A stretch of 64,000 bases of DNA. It comes from Candidatus Bipolaricaulota bacterium (GTDB lineage: Bacteria; Bipolaricaulota; Bipolaricaulia; UBA7950; UBA9294). Shown piece by piece: positions 46,670-56,246 of this stretch. The stretch covers positions 1-64,000 of the forward strand of contig JAUWGE010000003.1 in the NCBI GenBank assembly GCA_030606565.1, read 5' to 3'. The position numbers were made by a program, and so were the translations under genes. The notes beneath the pieces are model-generated. The model was not told the origin of the DNA. It was given only the letters and a program-made list of their open reading frames with translations, and searched no databases. The stretch's first letter is position 1, and every line of letters begins with the position of its first letter.

Positions 46670-48523
46670 GTGATGCGAAAGAAAACAGCGGATGAAGGAA
46701 GGCAAGATAAAGGGATGAATGACCAATTGAAACAGGAACTGGAATGGCTGCGTCAGCGCGTAGCAGAACTCGAGCAAGCCAAGAACGAGTGGGAGCAAGT
46801 GAAGGAAGCGCTGCGGGAGAGCGAGGAACGACTCCGGACTATCTACGAGACGGCCCAAGACTCCATTTTCATCAAGGATCGCACTCTAAAATACACCCGG
46901 GTTAACCCGGCCATGGAGAAGCTTTTTGGCCTCCCTGCATCAAAACTGGTCGGACTGACGGATGACGACCTTTTCGGGAAGGAAGCGGGGGCGCACATCA
47001 GGGAGATGGATTCTAGGGTCCTTAAAGGCGAGATCGTCGAGGAGGAACACACCAAGCCCGTGAAAGGAGTTCCGACCACGTTCCACATCATCAAGGTGCC
47101 GATGCGCGACAATTCCGGTGAGATCATCGGACTCTGTGGAATTGCACGAGACATCACCGTGCGCAAGCGGGCGGAGGAGGCGCTGCGTGAGAGCGAAAAC
47201 CGCTACCGCAACATCTTCGAGTCCACTACTGATGCGCTGCTTATCTTCAATCTGGATGGAGTCATCGTTGCAGCGAACCCCACCGCCTACAAAATGTACG
47301 GCTACCAAGAGGATGAACTAATCGGCCTTCACGCCAAAAAGATCGTACATCCGGGTTACTTTCATGGTTTCTCTAACTTTAGACGGAACGTCAACGAGCA
47401 CGGCCGCTTCTACATTGATTCTATCAACCTCCGCAAGGATGGAACCCCGTTCCACATCGATATGCATGGAACCAGCTTTACTTATCACGGCAAGCAACAC
47501 CTCCTGTCCGTTATTCGCGATGTCACAGAGCGAGTGAAAGCTGAAAATGCACTGCGAGACTCGAAATTGAAGATAGAAAACCTGCATAAGACAGCTCGAC
47601 TCCTGGAAGCATGCGATAGCGAGGAGGAGGTCTATCGATTGACGGTGAAGGCAGCGGAAGAGATCCTCGAGTTGTCCATGTGTACACTGGATGTCGTGGA
47701 AGGGGACAAGTTGGTAGTTAAGGCAACTTCATCCAACTTACCCGCTGAAGCGAGCAAGTCCATTGACCTGGATATAGGGTTAGCCGGGAAGACCTATCGT
47801 ACCGGAAAGACCACCGTCTTTGGCCGCATGGACGAAGTCCCCGGAGCCAGGCCCACACGGGAAGACTTCAAGTCGGGGATCAGCGCTCCCATCGGCGGTA
47901 TCGGGGTGTTCCAGGTGGTATCTACAAAGCAGGATGCTTTCACCGAAGAGGATGCGCGTTTGCTTGAGCTTCTGCTCGGACATACTGCAGAAGCGGTCAA
48001 AAGGATCTGCCTCCAGAACAAGCTCAAGGAGCAGGCCATCCGTGATCCTATGACCGGCGTCTATAATCGTTACTATCTCAACGAGTTGCTTGCACAAGAG
48101 AGTGCTCGCTCCAAGCGGTATGACTGTCCCATCGCCTTCTTAATGATTGACATCGACCGGTTCAAGGAGATCAACGATCGATTTGGGCATCAAATGGGGG
48201 ACCGCGTACTGCGGGAAACAGCCAAACTTCTAGAGGAACAGGTGCGTGACTCGGACATTGTAGTCCGCTACGGAGGAGATGAGTTCTTAATCATTCTCCC
48301 TGAGACCATCAATGAGATAGACGCACTAAAGGAGCGCATCCACAAGGAAGCCGCCTGCCACCGTGAGGTTCTTAAAACGCTGGGCTTTCCGATAACGCTG
48401 TCCATCGGCAGTGCGCATTGGAACCCTGGCGACTCGGACGCTTTGGAAGCAATTCTAGCAGAAGCCGACCGGCGAATGTACAAGGCTAAACGGCGGCAAG
48501 AACAGGGGAATCAGTTAAGATAA
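46670..48523 (+). CDS. PAS-PAS-GAF-GGDEF diguanylate cyclase
   Basis: two PAS/PAC segments, GAF-like region, DPMTGVYNRYYLNELLAQE...RYGGDEFLIILPE. Confidence 0.93.
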   Translation: MMRKKTADEGRQDKGMNDQLKQELEWLRQRVAELEQAKNEWEQVKEALRESEERLRTIYETAQDSIFIKDRTLKYTRVNPAMEKLFGLPASKLVGLTDDDLFGKEAGAHIREMDSRVLKGEIVEEEHTKPVKGVPTTFHIIKVPMRDNSGEIIGLCGIARDITVRKRAEEALRESENRYRNIFESTTDALLIFNLDGVIVAANPTAYKMYGYQEDELIGLHAKKIVHPGYFHGFSNFRRNVNEHGRFYIDSINLRKDGTPFHIDMHGTSFTYHGKQHLLSVIRDVTERVKAENALRDSKLKIENLHKTARLLEACDSEEEVYRLTVKAAEEILELSMCTLDVVEGDKLVVKATSSNLPAEASKSIDLDIGLAGKTYRTGKTTVFGRMDEVPGARPTREDFKSGISAPIGGIGVFQVVSTKQDAFTEEDARLLELLLGHTAEAVKRICLQNKLKEQAIRDPMTGVYNRYYLNELLAQESARSKRYDCPIAFLMIDIDRFKEINDRFGHQMGDRVLRETAKLLEEQVRDSDIVVRYGGDEFLIILPETINEIDALKERIHKEAACHREVLKTLGFPITLSIGSAHWNPGDSDALEAILAEADRRMYKAKRRQEQGNQLR

Positions 48524-48552
48524 GCGTCTATCAGGTTGGCTGAAGCGGACAC

Positions 48553-49887
48553 TCATCCCACACCATCATCTGCCTCCGGGGAGGAAAGCGAACGTGTTCG
48601 CCGGTTCACCGGACTTAGCTCCGGCAGGTCCTTGGTCGACGCGTTCAGCTCTTTGAATCGCCTCGCCGAAGGAAGGAGCCGCAGCTCCAAGGACCCGACC
48701 GCGTTGTCGTACGCCTCGACCGCCTGTTCCAGACCCTTTCCCGTCTTCTGGAACAGATCGAGGAACTTGATCACGCGTTCGTAAAGCTCCTGTCCCTGTT
48801 TAGCAATCTCACGTACGTTCTCGGTGATCTGCTGCTGCTGCCAGCCGTAGGCAACGGCTCGCAATAGGGCGAGCAGGGTAAGGGGTGTGGTGATAAGGAC
48901 GTGTTTTCCCACCCCGAACTCCAACAGATCCGGATCCTGCTCGAAGGCGGCGGAGAGGCAGGCCTCGCTCGGTACGAACATGATCACCATTTCCGGAGCC
49001 CGCTCAAACTGATCCCAGTACTGTTTGCGCCCGAGCTCTTGGATCCGATTGCGCATCGCTTGGGCGTGGGCCACAAGCTTTGCCCGCTGTTCCTTCTCGT
49101 CGGCTTCGATCGCGGCGAGATAGGCCGTCATGGGGGTCTTTGCGTCCACTGGCAGGATCCCCTGGTTGGGGAGGTGAACGATCACGTCGGGACGCCCCTC
49201 GTCTGTGGTCACCTGTTCGTCAAAGTCTACATGGGAGGTCATCCCCGCCAGTTCCAGCACCCGGCGCAGTTGAAGCTCGCCCCAACGACCACGCACTGTG
49301 GGGGACTTGAGTGCCTGCGCGAGGGTGACGGTGGTGTCGCGAAGTTGAGTCTGGGCCTGACCGAGTTGGCCTAAGTGCTTCTCTAAACTTTGGTATGCAC
49401 CCTCTCGTTTTTGCTCAAGTTCTCGCACCTGCTTGTCCATAGCCTCCAATGTCTTTCCGAGAGGCTGGACAAGGTTTTTTAGCTCCTCCTTGTGAGTGCC
49501 CCAGTCACCCCGAACCTGAGTGAGAAGTGAGGTTAGCTGGTCACGAGCGCGCTTGAGGAACTGGTCGGCGTTTGACGCAAGCGCCTGGCTAGCAAGAGCC
49601 TCGAACGCCTCGCGTAACTTCTCCTGGGCTCCCTCGACCCACTGCAGCTTCTCTTTATTGGCCTTGCGTTCCTCTTCTAGTCGAGCGATCTGAACCTTGA
49701 GTTGCTCGTTCTCACCGCGTAGGGAATCGGTCTCCTGAAGTGACTTCTCAGTAGCGACGAGGCGCTCTTTCTGGGTTTTAAGCTCGGCTTGCATGACCGC
49801 CGTGCGCTCACTCCACCGCAGTCGTGCAATGAGGAACCCCACGACCACACCCAGTACCAGACCCACAGCTAACCCAACCCACTGCAT
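48553..49887 (-). CDS. rmuC: RmuC family DNA recombination protein
   Basis: GRWGELQLRRVLELAGMTSHVDFDEQ...RPDVIVHLPNQGILPVDAKTPMTAYLAA. Confidence 0.95.
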   Translation of the reverse strand: MQWVGLAVGLVLGVVVGFLIARLRWSERTAVMQAELKTQKERLVATEKSLQETDSLRGENEQLKVQIARLEEERKANKEKLQWVEGAQEKLREAFEALASQALASNADQFLKRARDQLTSLLTQVRGDWGTHKEELKNLVQPLGKTLEAMDKQVRELEQKREGAYQSLEKHLGQLGQAQTQLRDTTVTLAQALKSPTVRGRWGELQLRRVLELAGMTSHVDFDEQVTTDEGRPDVIVHLPNQGILPVDAKTPMTAYLAAIEADEKEQRAKLVAHAQAMRNRIQELGRKQYWDQFERAPEMVIMFVPSEACLSAAFEQDPDLLEFGVGKHVLITTPLTLLALLRAVAYGWQQQQITENVREIAKQGQELYERVIKFLDLFQKTGKGLEQAVEAYDNAVGSLELRLLPSARRFKELNASTKDLPELSPVNRRTRSLSSPEADDGVG

Positions 49888-49996
49888 CGGTCAAACCTCC
49901 TCTCTCATACTATCACGGTTGCCGCTTGTGCGCTACGCCTGGTTGGTCATTCCTTGTTCATCGGGGAAGAGCAGGATCACTGTTACAACACTAAGA

Positions 49997-50545
49997 TCAG
50001 GCTGGATGGGAAACAGGGGCATCTGGCTCAACGGAAAGGATCTCATGGTGCGTGATGGAGAAGGTCTTAACCACTGCATCAACGAACGAAGAACGGATGA
50101 GAAGGATAGGGAGGGCTCTTGAGTGAAGGAGAGCACGCAAGGCTGGGGCATACCCCCTGCCAGAGAGCTCCAGGCGACCTACCTCATCGACGAACACGGC
50201 CTGAGCTATCCTAGACGCGCGCGCGATCGCACTGCGAGCAAATGCAAGTCCCTGTTCCGAGATGAAGTACTTCCCCACTGTTACCCCGGGGGGATTAAGA
50301 GAGGCGAATGGCTGCTCTACCCCACTTGCCAGATCGCGGACCGTATAGCCGATCGTCTTTCCCCCTCGAACAACCCGCGGAGAAAGGATTCCCCCAACCG
50401 TAAATCCTCTTGCCGTAAGAGCCGCCGCGAGCCGTTCGCCCGTACGCGTTTTACCGGCGCCGATCCCGCCGCTTAAAATGACGCAGGATTTCTTCCTTTT
50501 CTCCTCTAGATGAACCAGGAGGCGAGGAAGAAGATCACTAGGCAT
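49997..50545 (-). CDS. nucleoside-triphosphatase (THEP1-like P-loop NTPase)
   Basis: CVILSGGIGAGKTRTGERLAAALTARGFTVGGILSPRV...AVFVDEVGRLELSGRG; likely start at internal ATG 50545. Confidence 0.75.
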   Translation of the reverse strand: MPSDLLPRLLVHLEEKRKKSCVILSGGIGAGKTRTGERLAAALTARGFTVGGILSPRVVRGGKTIGYTVRDLASGVEQPFASLNPPGVTVGKYFISEQGLAFARSAIARASRIAQAVFVDEVGRLELSGRGYAPALRALLHSRALPILLIRSSFVDAVVKTFSITHHEILSVEPDAPVSHPA

Positions 50546-51216
50546 AGAGCAGTTCCCGCTAGAAGGAATGCAGGGCGATAGGATATCCGTGTTCGTAGCG
50601 GGGCAAATCCCACTGCAAGCGCGGCGATCCCGGCGGCTAATGCCGAGTAGGGAATAGAAACGCTCAGAAAATGCCCGATGCCACCCGCGGAGAGAACCCA
50701 GTAGGGAAACTTCGTCCCTAACTCCTGGAGGACCACCAAAGGGGGATAAAGCCACAGGCCAGGACCACGGACCATCCCGACATGCAAGAGCGATTGCAAA
50801 ACGCCGGCACTCGCTCCAACGAGACCGAAGCGAAGCGGTACACCCAGAGGTAAACGATAAATGACAACGGCGAAGAGCGCGACCGCAGCCCCTTGTGCAA
50901 GGATAGAGAAGACGGGGTTAAGCACTGCTGGAGCGCAGACAGGAAGAGCAAACACGACCGCTGAGAACAGCTTAAGCGGCGCAGCGATCAAAGCCATCCC
51001 CAAAGGGACCCAGGGCCTCCCAGTACGGCGGACAGCAAAGGCCATCAACCCCATCGCCAACGCGATCATGATCTTCCCTGGATAGGTTGGAGGAAGAATA
51101 CTGTGAAGCAGCCCACCTAAAAGCGCCTCTACCGCGCCCCACAACGCACCGAACCAAAGGATAGTAAGCAAAACGATCCCGACCTTGCTTCTCTTCGTTG
51201 ACACTCTTCTCATCAC
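50506..51216 (-). CDS. multi-TM membrane protein (ECF-type substrate-component-like)
   Basis: six or so hydrophobic segments; overlaps NTPase start. Confidence 0.6.
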   Translation of the reverse strand: MMRRVSTKRSKVGIVLLTILWFGALWGAVEALLGGLLHSILPPTYPGKIMIALAMGLMAFAVRRTGRPWVPLGMALIAAPLKLFSAVVFALPVCAPAVLNPVFSILAQGAAVALFAVVIYRLPLGVPLRFGLVGASAGVLQSLLHVGMVRGPGLWLYPPLVVLQELGTKFPYWVLSAGGIGHFLSVSIPYSALAAGIAALAVGFAPLRTRISYRPAFLLAGTALCLVIFFLASWFI

Positions 51217-51282
51217 CTATCACCTCGCAAGAGTCTCGTCCCATCGAGCATAGTCGGTGGAGTAGTGTCGCGCAAGTCGCTC

Positions 51283-52422
51283 TTACAAGATGTAACGGCG
51301 CTCGCTTCTATACAACAACGGAAGGAGGAGTTCCCACATCTCACGGTCAATCTTCCTGCCTTCCTCGCACGCTGACAGATCCCTTCCTACCAATGTCACC
51401 TGAGTTCCGGACTTAATACCCTCGATACCTGTAACATCGATCATCGTCTGAGCCAGGCAAATCTTACCCACAATCGGAGCTCGCTTTCCGTTGACTAAAA
51501 CTTCACCGCAGTTGCTGAGGTCGCGGTGAAGCCCATGAGAGTATCCGATGGGAAGCACAGCAATGCGGCTGTCACGCTGGATGTGAAACATCTGGTCGTA
51601 ACTGATCGATCGTCCTGCAGGTAGGTCCCTCACAGTGAGTATCTTCGCCCCCACCTCGGCAATCGGCACAGGATCACAGTCCCAATCACACAAACGCTCC
51701 TCGTAGCCGAAGAACAAGGTTCCAATTCGTAACGTATTGTAGTATCCGCTGGCAACTAACTGGGGAAAAGCTAAAAAAGCAGGTGAATTTCCGATATGCA
51801 CCATTTTGGGTAACCACCCAGCTTTGTCTACATCGGTGAGAAGATTGTTGAAGATTTTCACCTGCTGTGCGTTATAGCGATCGCTTTCTGGATCGTCTCG
51901 ATAGGTGGTGCTGAGGTGACTGAAGATTCCCGCCACAATGATATTGGGAAGCTCCTGTAGCTTTTTCAGTGCGTCCAGAACGCGGCCTGGTTCCATCCCG
52001 AACCGCCCCATGCCAGTGTCCACATTTAAGTGCACGCGAGCGCGTCGCCCAAGGAGGCCAGCAGTGTGAGAGAGCACTTCAGCGAACCCTAAATCGGAGA
52101 TCGCTGCGGTCAGCTCGTGAGCAACCACCTCTTCGACACGCTCGCGAGGTGTATCAGCAAGAAGGAGAGTAGGAGACCTTAAACCAGCGGTCCGCAATGC
52201 CAGGGCCTCATCAACATCTGAAACCGCAAGATAAGAGATACCGCATTCAGTAAGGACGCGAGCGATCTGTGCGGCTCCATGCCCGTAGCCATCTGCCTTC
52301 ACAACACCCATCACCTGCACGCCTGGAGGAACGTGCTCCAATACGAGCTTGATGTTCTCCCGCAGACGACCAAGGTGGATCTCTGCCACCAGATTGCTAC
52401 ATTGAGTTCGCTGCTGGTCCAC
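51283..52422 (-). CDS. alr: alanine racemase family protein
   Basis: VMGVVKADGYGHGAAQIARVL; RVHLNVDTGMGRFGM. Confidence 0.93.
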   Translation of the reverse strand: MDQQRTQCSNLVAEIHLGRLRENIKLVLEHVPPGVQVMGVVKADGYGHGAAQIARVLTECGISYLAVSDVDEALALRTAGLRSPTLLLADTPRERVEEVVAHELTAAISDLGFAEVLSHTAGLLGRRARVHLNVDTGMGRFGMEPGRVLDALKKLQELPNIIVAGIFSHLSTTYRDDPESDRYNAQQVKIFNNLLTDVDKAGWLPKMVHIGNSPAFLAFPQLVASGYYNTLRIGTLFFGYEERLCDWDCDPVPIAEVGAKILTVRDLPAGRSISYDQMFHIQRDSRIAVLPIGYSHGLHRDLSNCGEVLVNGKRAPIVGKICLAQTMIDVTGIEGIKSGTQVTLVGRDLSACEEGRKIDREMWELLLPLLYRSERRYIL

Positions 52423-53895
52423 CTAAAGCTCCTTCAATAACCCGACCTCGTTGTTAAACGCCTCGATCAATTCGTCGATCGTTCTAACCTGCCTGTGAAT
52501 ACTATCCCAATATTCGGGCCAGTCATACCACTGGGCCTGGAGTTCCTCGGCCGATTTGCCCATCTGCTCTACCCACGTGTAGTACTTCAGGTTGTGGATT
52601 CGTCGCCGATCCCAATATGTCAGTTCATTCATGTAGTCGGTGGCGATTGCCATCAGGTGGCGGTGATAGTCGATCGCCGCTTGTAGCTCGCCATAGGGAC
52701 CCTCTCTCTCCTCCAACTCCTTCAAGCGGGTCTGATAGAGCTCCATCGAGTCGGTGAAAGTAGTAAGGACGATATCCCTCTCGGTCAGCTCGTAGTACTT
52801 GGCAAACTTAATGGCTCCAAGGAGGTTTCCCACACTGGAGATGCCAAGGAGAGAAAGTTTATCGATGAAGTCAAGCGGCACTCCTTGTTTTTGTAGATAT
52901 TCACGCCCTGCTGGCTCGTTGAACAGACGAATAAGCTTCATGCACGGCTCGTCGTCGATCGCGATCACCATGTCCGTGTTTTTTACGTTGTGGATCCAGG
53001 GGACGTGCTTGTCGCCGATTCCCTCGATCCGGTGCCCGCCAAATCCGTTCAACAGGAGAGTGGGACACTGCAGCGCCTCTCCCACAGCAATCTTGCTTAA
53101 AGGATAGGCCTCCTTTAAGTAATCTCCACAACCCAGCGTTCCCGACGATCCACTGGTCAATACGACCCCTGCGTAGCGACCATTCTCCCCGAGTTCCTGT
53201 TGCAGGACCTCTTGCATGGCGTGCCCGGTTACATCATAGTGCCACAGGTGGTTTCCGAACTCGTCGAACTGGTTGAAGGTCATGATATTGTTGCGAGTTG
53301 CCTGGAGTTCCTTGCACTTCTGAAAGATCTCCCACACGTTTGACTCACACCCTGGGGTGGCAATCACCTCGCCGGCGACCTGTGCCAACCAGTCAAACCG
53401 CTCGCGGGACATCTCCTCAGGGAGGATGGCGATCGATTTACAGGCGAGCAGGTGAGCGTCGTAGGCTCCACCGCGGCAGTAATTTCCAGTCGACGGCCAG
53501 ACCGCCTGGTGAAAAGTCGGATCGAACTGCCCGGTGACCAACCGCGGCACGAGACACCCAAAGGTCGCTCCTACCTTATGCGATCCGGTGGGAAACCACT
53601 TTCCGACAAGCGAGATAATCCGTGCCCTGACCCCGGTGAGCTCGTGCGGAATTTCTAAGTAGTTCACGCCGTCATAGCCACCACCGTGCTTCACCGGCTC
53701 ATTCTTCCAGGTAATGCGAAACAGGTTCAATGGGTGCAGGTCCCAAAGGCCGATCTCGCTTAGCAGTTCCTTGATCTTCGCCGAAATCTTCCCGGGCTCC
53801 TTCATCTGTGTAAATGTAGGGACGATAATTCCCCGTTCGTGCGCCCGCTGTGCCGTCCGTTTCAGCTGCTCTTCATTAACTCTTAAATCGATCAT
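52423..53895 (-). CDS. fold-type II PLP-dependent enzyme, 490 aa, specificity unknown
   Basis: FPTGSHKVGATFGCLVPRLVTGQFDP (PLP Lys motif), SGSSGTLGCGDYLKE; one-base gap to alr. Confidence 0.85.
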   Translation of the reverse strand: MIDLRVNEEQLKRTAQRAHERGIIVPTFTQMKEPGKISAKIKELLSEIGLWDLHPLNLFRITWKNEPVKHGGGYDGVNYLEIPHELTGVRARIISLVGKWFPTGSHKVGATFGCLVPRLVTGQFDPTFHQAVWPSTGNYCRGGAYDAHLLACKSIAILPEEMSRERFDWLAQVAGEVIATPGCESNVWEIFQKCKELQATRNNIMTFNQFDEFGNHLWHYDVTGHAMQEVLQQELGENGRYAGVVLTSGSSGTLGCGDYLKEAYPLSKIAVGEALQCPTLLLNGFGGHRIEGIGDKHVPWIHNVKNTDMVIAIDDEPCMKLIRLFNEPAGREYLQKQGVPLDFIDKLSLLGISSVGNLLGAIKFAKYYELTERDIVLTTFTDSMELYQTRLKELEEREGPYGELQAAIDYHRHLMAIATDYMNELTYWDRRRIHNLKYYTWVEQMGKSAEELQAQWYDWPEYWDSIHRQVRTIDELIEAFNNEVGLLKEL

Positions 53896-53956
53896 CCTAT
53901 CCTCCTGGTTCCGTTCGTTCTTATCAGCACTTCCTCGATCTTACTTCTTAATAGAT

Positions 53957-53985
53957 TTGTCAACCGACACCCGTAATGCTATCAT
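53957..53985 (+). promoter_or_regulatory. promoter TTGTCA-N17-TATCAT upstream of gntR gene; possible leaderless mRNA
   Basis: -10 ends 13 nt before ATG 53999. Confidence 0.65.
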
Positions 53986-53998
53986 ACAACTTGGCTAA

Positions 53999-54736
53999 AT
54001 GACAAGCAGACAAAAAGAGACCGATCATAGGGAGTTTCAAAAGGTGCGCCCACAAAAGGTCTCTGCAATCGTTGCCGAACAGATTGTCGCGGCGATTCAA
54101 CGTGGAGTCTTCCAGGTAGGGAGCAAACTCCCATCAGAGTTCGACCTTGCTGAGCAGATGGGAGTCAGCCGCCCCTCGATTCGGGAGGCGCTCTCCGCGC
54201 TACAGGCGGTCAAGCTGATCGAGGCAAAACCAGGGAGTGGGAACTACGTGCTCAAAACCCCGACCTCTGAGGAAGAGAAGGAGGCACCGCACCTGATCGA
54301 ATCCGAGGCCGGTTGCCTGGAGGTGATGGAAGCACGGGAGGCGTTGGAACCGCCTCTCGCTAGACTCGCAGCTCTCAATCGTACCTCCAAGGAGGTCACC
54401 AAACTCCAAGAAATCATCGGGAAGATGCGGACCCTCGCTCGTAACGGTGACTTCGACTCCTATTTCGATGCCGACAAGGAGTTTCACATTACCCTGGCTG
54501 AAACAGTGAAGAATCGCCTGATTTCGGCTGCTCTTATCCCACTGATCAATACGATGGATCAGAAACTCTATCGTGAATTCACTCACCACTACTACTTGAA
54601 AAACGTGACCGATCTTGAACACGTCGTCGACCTTCATGAAGAGATCCTGGAGGTGATTGCGCGCGGAGAGCCGGAGATGGCCTTTGAACGAATGTGCGAG
54701 CACTGGCGGAGAATGCGGGAGATCTGGGAAGCATAA
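53999..54736 (+). CDS. GntR/FadR-family (FCD) transcriptional regulator
   Basis: GVFQVGSKLPSEFDLAEQMGVSRPSIREALSALQAVKLIEAKPGSGNYV. Confidence 0.95.
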   Translation: MTSRQKETDHREFQKVRPQKVSAIVAEQIVAAIQRGVFQVGSKLPSEFDLAEQMGVSRPSIREALSALQAVKLIEAKPGSGNYVLKTPTSEEEKEAPHLIESEAGCLEVMEAREALEPPLARLAALNRTSKEVTKLQEIIGKMRTLARNGDFDSYFDADKEFHITLAETVKNRLISAALIPLINTMDQKLYREFTHHYYLKNVTDLEHVVDLHEEILEVIARGEPEMAFERMCEHWRRMREIWEA

Positions 54737-54861
54737 ATCACTGCTGCTATCACCTTTAGGCTGAGACTACTATCCTGCCATTCTCCCTGCTGAGGGACGT
54801 GCTCCGAGCTCGCTTGGATCCGAAATCCAGAAGACTCATGTAGGAAGGAGAATGAGAATCG

Positions 54862-55166
54862 TTGTTAACCGTCGATGGGAAAGCAAAGCAGGAAACTGTA
54901 GAACCGCTTCAGAGGCTTATCCAAATTCAAAGCGTTAATCCGTCGGGTAATGAGAATAAAATTGCAGCTTTCATCAAGGTGTTCCTCGCCCAAAACGGCA
55001 TTGACACGATGCTTGTTCCACTGCAAGAAGGACGTAGCTCAGCGTGGCACGGATCCCGGGAAGGGAGTTAGAGTCGATCGCCCAGGCGCATCAGCTCGAT
55101 GAGTTCCTGGAGCTTTCGTCCCTGTATGAGGCGCTGGACGTCTTCGCTCGGTTCCTACAAGGCTAG
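54862..55166 (+). pseudogene. M20 peptidase (YgeY-like) remnant: N-terminus plus short C-terminus in another frame
   Basis: VEPLQRLIQIQSVNPSGNENKIAAFIKVFLAQNGIDT then, shifted frame, RIPGRELESIAQAHQLDEFLELSSLYEALDVFARFLQG*. Confidence 0.75.
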
Positions 55167-55279
55167 TGAAAGCTCGGGATGAAAGAGGCAAGTATTTAGG
55201 TGGCGGAATCGAGTATCATTCTGCAGTCGTCAATAGAAGAGATGAGCTCTGCTCACACAACTAAAGAAAGGGTGATCCA

Positions 55280-56236
55280 ATGATCAGTGAAAAAAAGGTA
55301 ACGGTCATCGCCCTGGGTGGAAACGCGATCTTAAAGCCTGGGCAGCGCGGGACGTTCGACGAGCAGATGGCAAACGTCAAGACAACCTGTGAGCAGCTCG
55401 CGCAGATGGTGGAATCAGGGCGCTACAAGATCGTGATCACACACGGGAACGGGCCGCAGGTAGGAAACATCCTCCTGCAGAACGAGACGAGCAAAGAGGT
55501 CGCCGCCCCAATGCCGCTGTACGTCTGTGGGGCACAGAGCCAGGGGCTGATTGGGTACATGATGCAGCAGACTCTGCACAACCTCCTCACAAAGAAAGGC
55601 AAGGGGGACATTCCCATCGCCACTGTGGTGACACAGGTAGTCGTCGATAGAAGTGATCAGGCGTTTAAGAACCCGTCAAAGCCGGTCGGCCCGTTTTACG
55701 CCGAGGAAGAGGCGAGCAAGCTCGAGGAGGAAAAGGGGTACCACGTGCGGGAAGACGCTGGCCGCGGCTGGCGGCGGGTCGTGCCTTCGCCGGACCCGAT
55801 TGAGATCTTCGAGAAGGAGGCCATCCGCCAGCTGGTCGAGGCGCGCTCGATCGTCATCGCCTCCGGTGGAGGAGGGATCCCGGTCGTCAAGGAAGATGGC
55901 GGTCTTTTCGGAGTCGATGCGGTGATCGATAAAGACCTCGCTGGCGAGCGGCTCGCCGTGGATGTCGAGGCGAAGATCTTCCTCATCCTCACAGACGTTG
56001 AGCAAGTGAAGCTGAATTACAAGACGCCGCAGGAGAAAGGGCTTTCGCACGTCACCCTCGAAGAGGCAAAGCGTTATCACGCAGAGGGGCACTTCGCCAA
56101 AGGGTCGATGGAGCCAAAGGTGCGTGCGGCGATTCGGTTCATCGAGTCAGGCGGCGAGAGGGCGGTCATCACCTCACTCGATCGCGCCGTAGACGCCCTT
56201 GAAGGGAAAGCAGGAACAACGATCACAAAGGACTAA
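55280..56236 (+). CDS. arcC: carbamate kinase
   Basis: VIALGGNAILKPGQRGTFDEQ...ITHGNGPQVGNILLQNE; PVVKEDGGLFGVDAVIDKDLA. Confidence 0.95.
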   Translation: MISEKKVTVIALGGNAILKPGQRGTFDEQMANVKTTCEQLAQMVESGRYKIVITHGNGPQVGNILLQNETSKEVAAPMPLYVCGAQSQGLIGYMMQQTLHNLLTKKGKGDIPIATVVTQVVVDRSDQAFKNPSKPVGPFYAEEEASKLEEEKGYHVREDAGRGWRRVVPSPDPIEIFEKEAIRQLVEARSIVIASGGGGIPVVKEDGGLFGVDAVIDKDLAGERLAVDVEAKIFLILTDVEQVKLNYKTPQEKGLSHVTLEEAKRYHAEGHFAKGSMEPKVRAAIRFIESGGERAVITSLDRAVDALEGKAGTTITKD

Positions 56237-56246
56237 GGAGACGAAT

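Noticed and set aside
50546-50755. N-terminal 70 aa extension of the 49997..50755 ORF
   Set aside because: Overlaps the membrane-protein coding region out of frame and lacks family similarity; internal start at 50545 preferred
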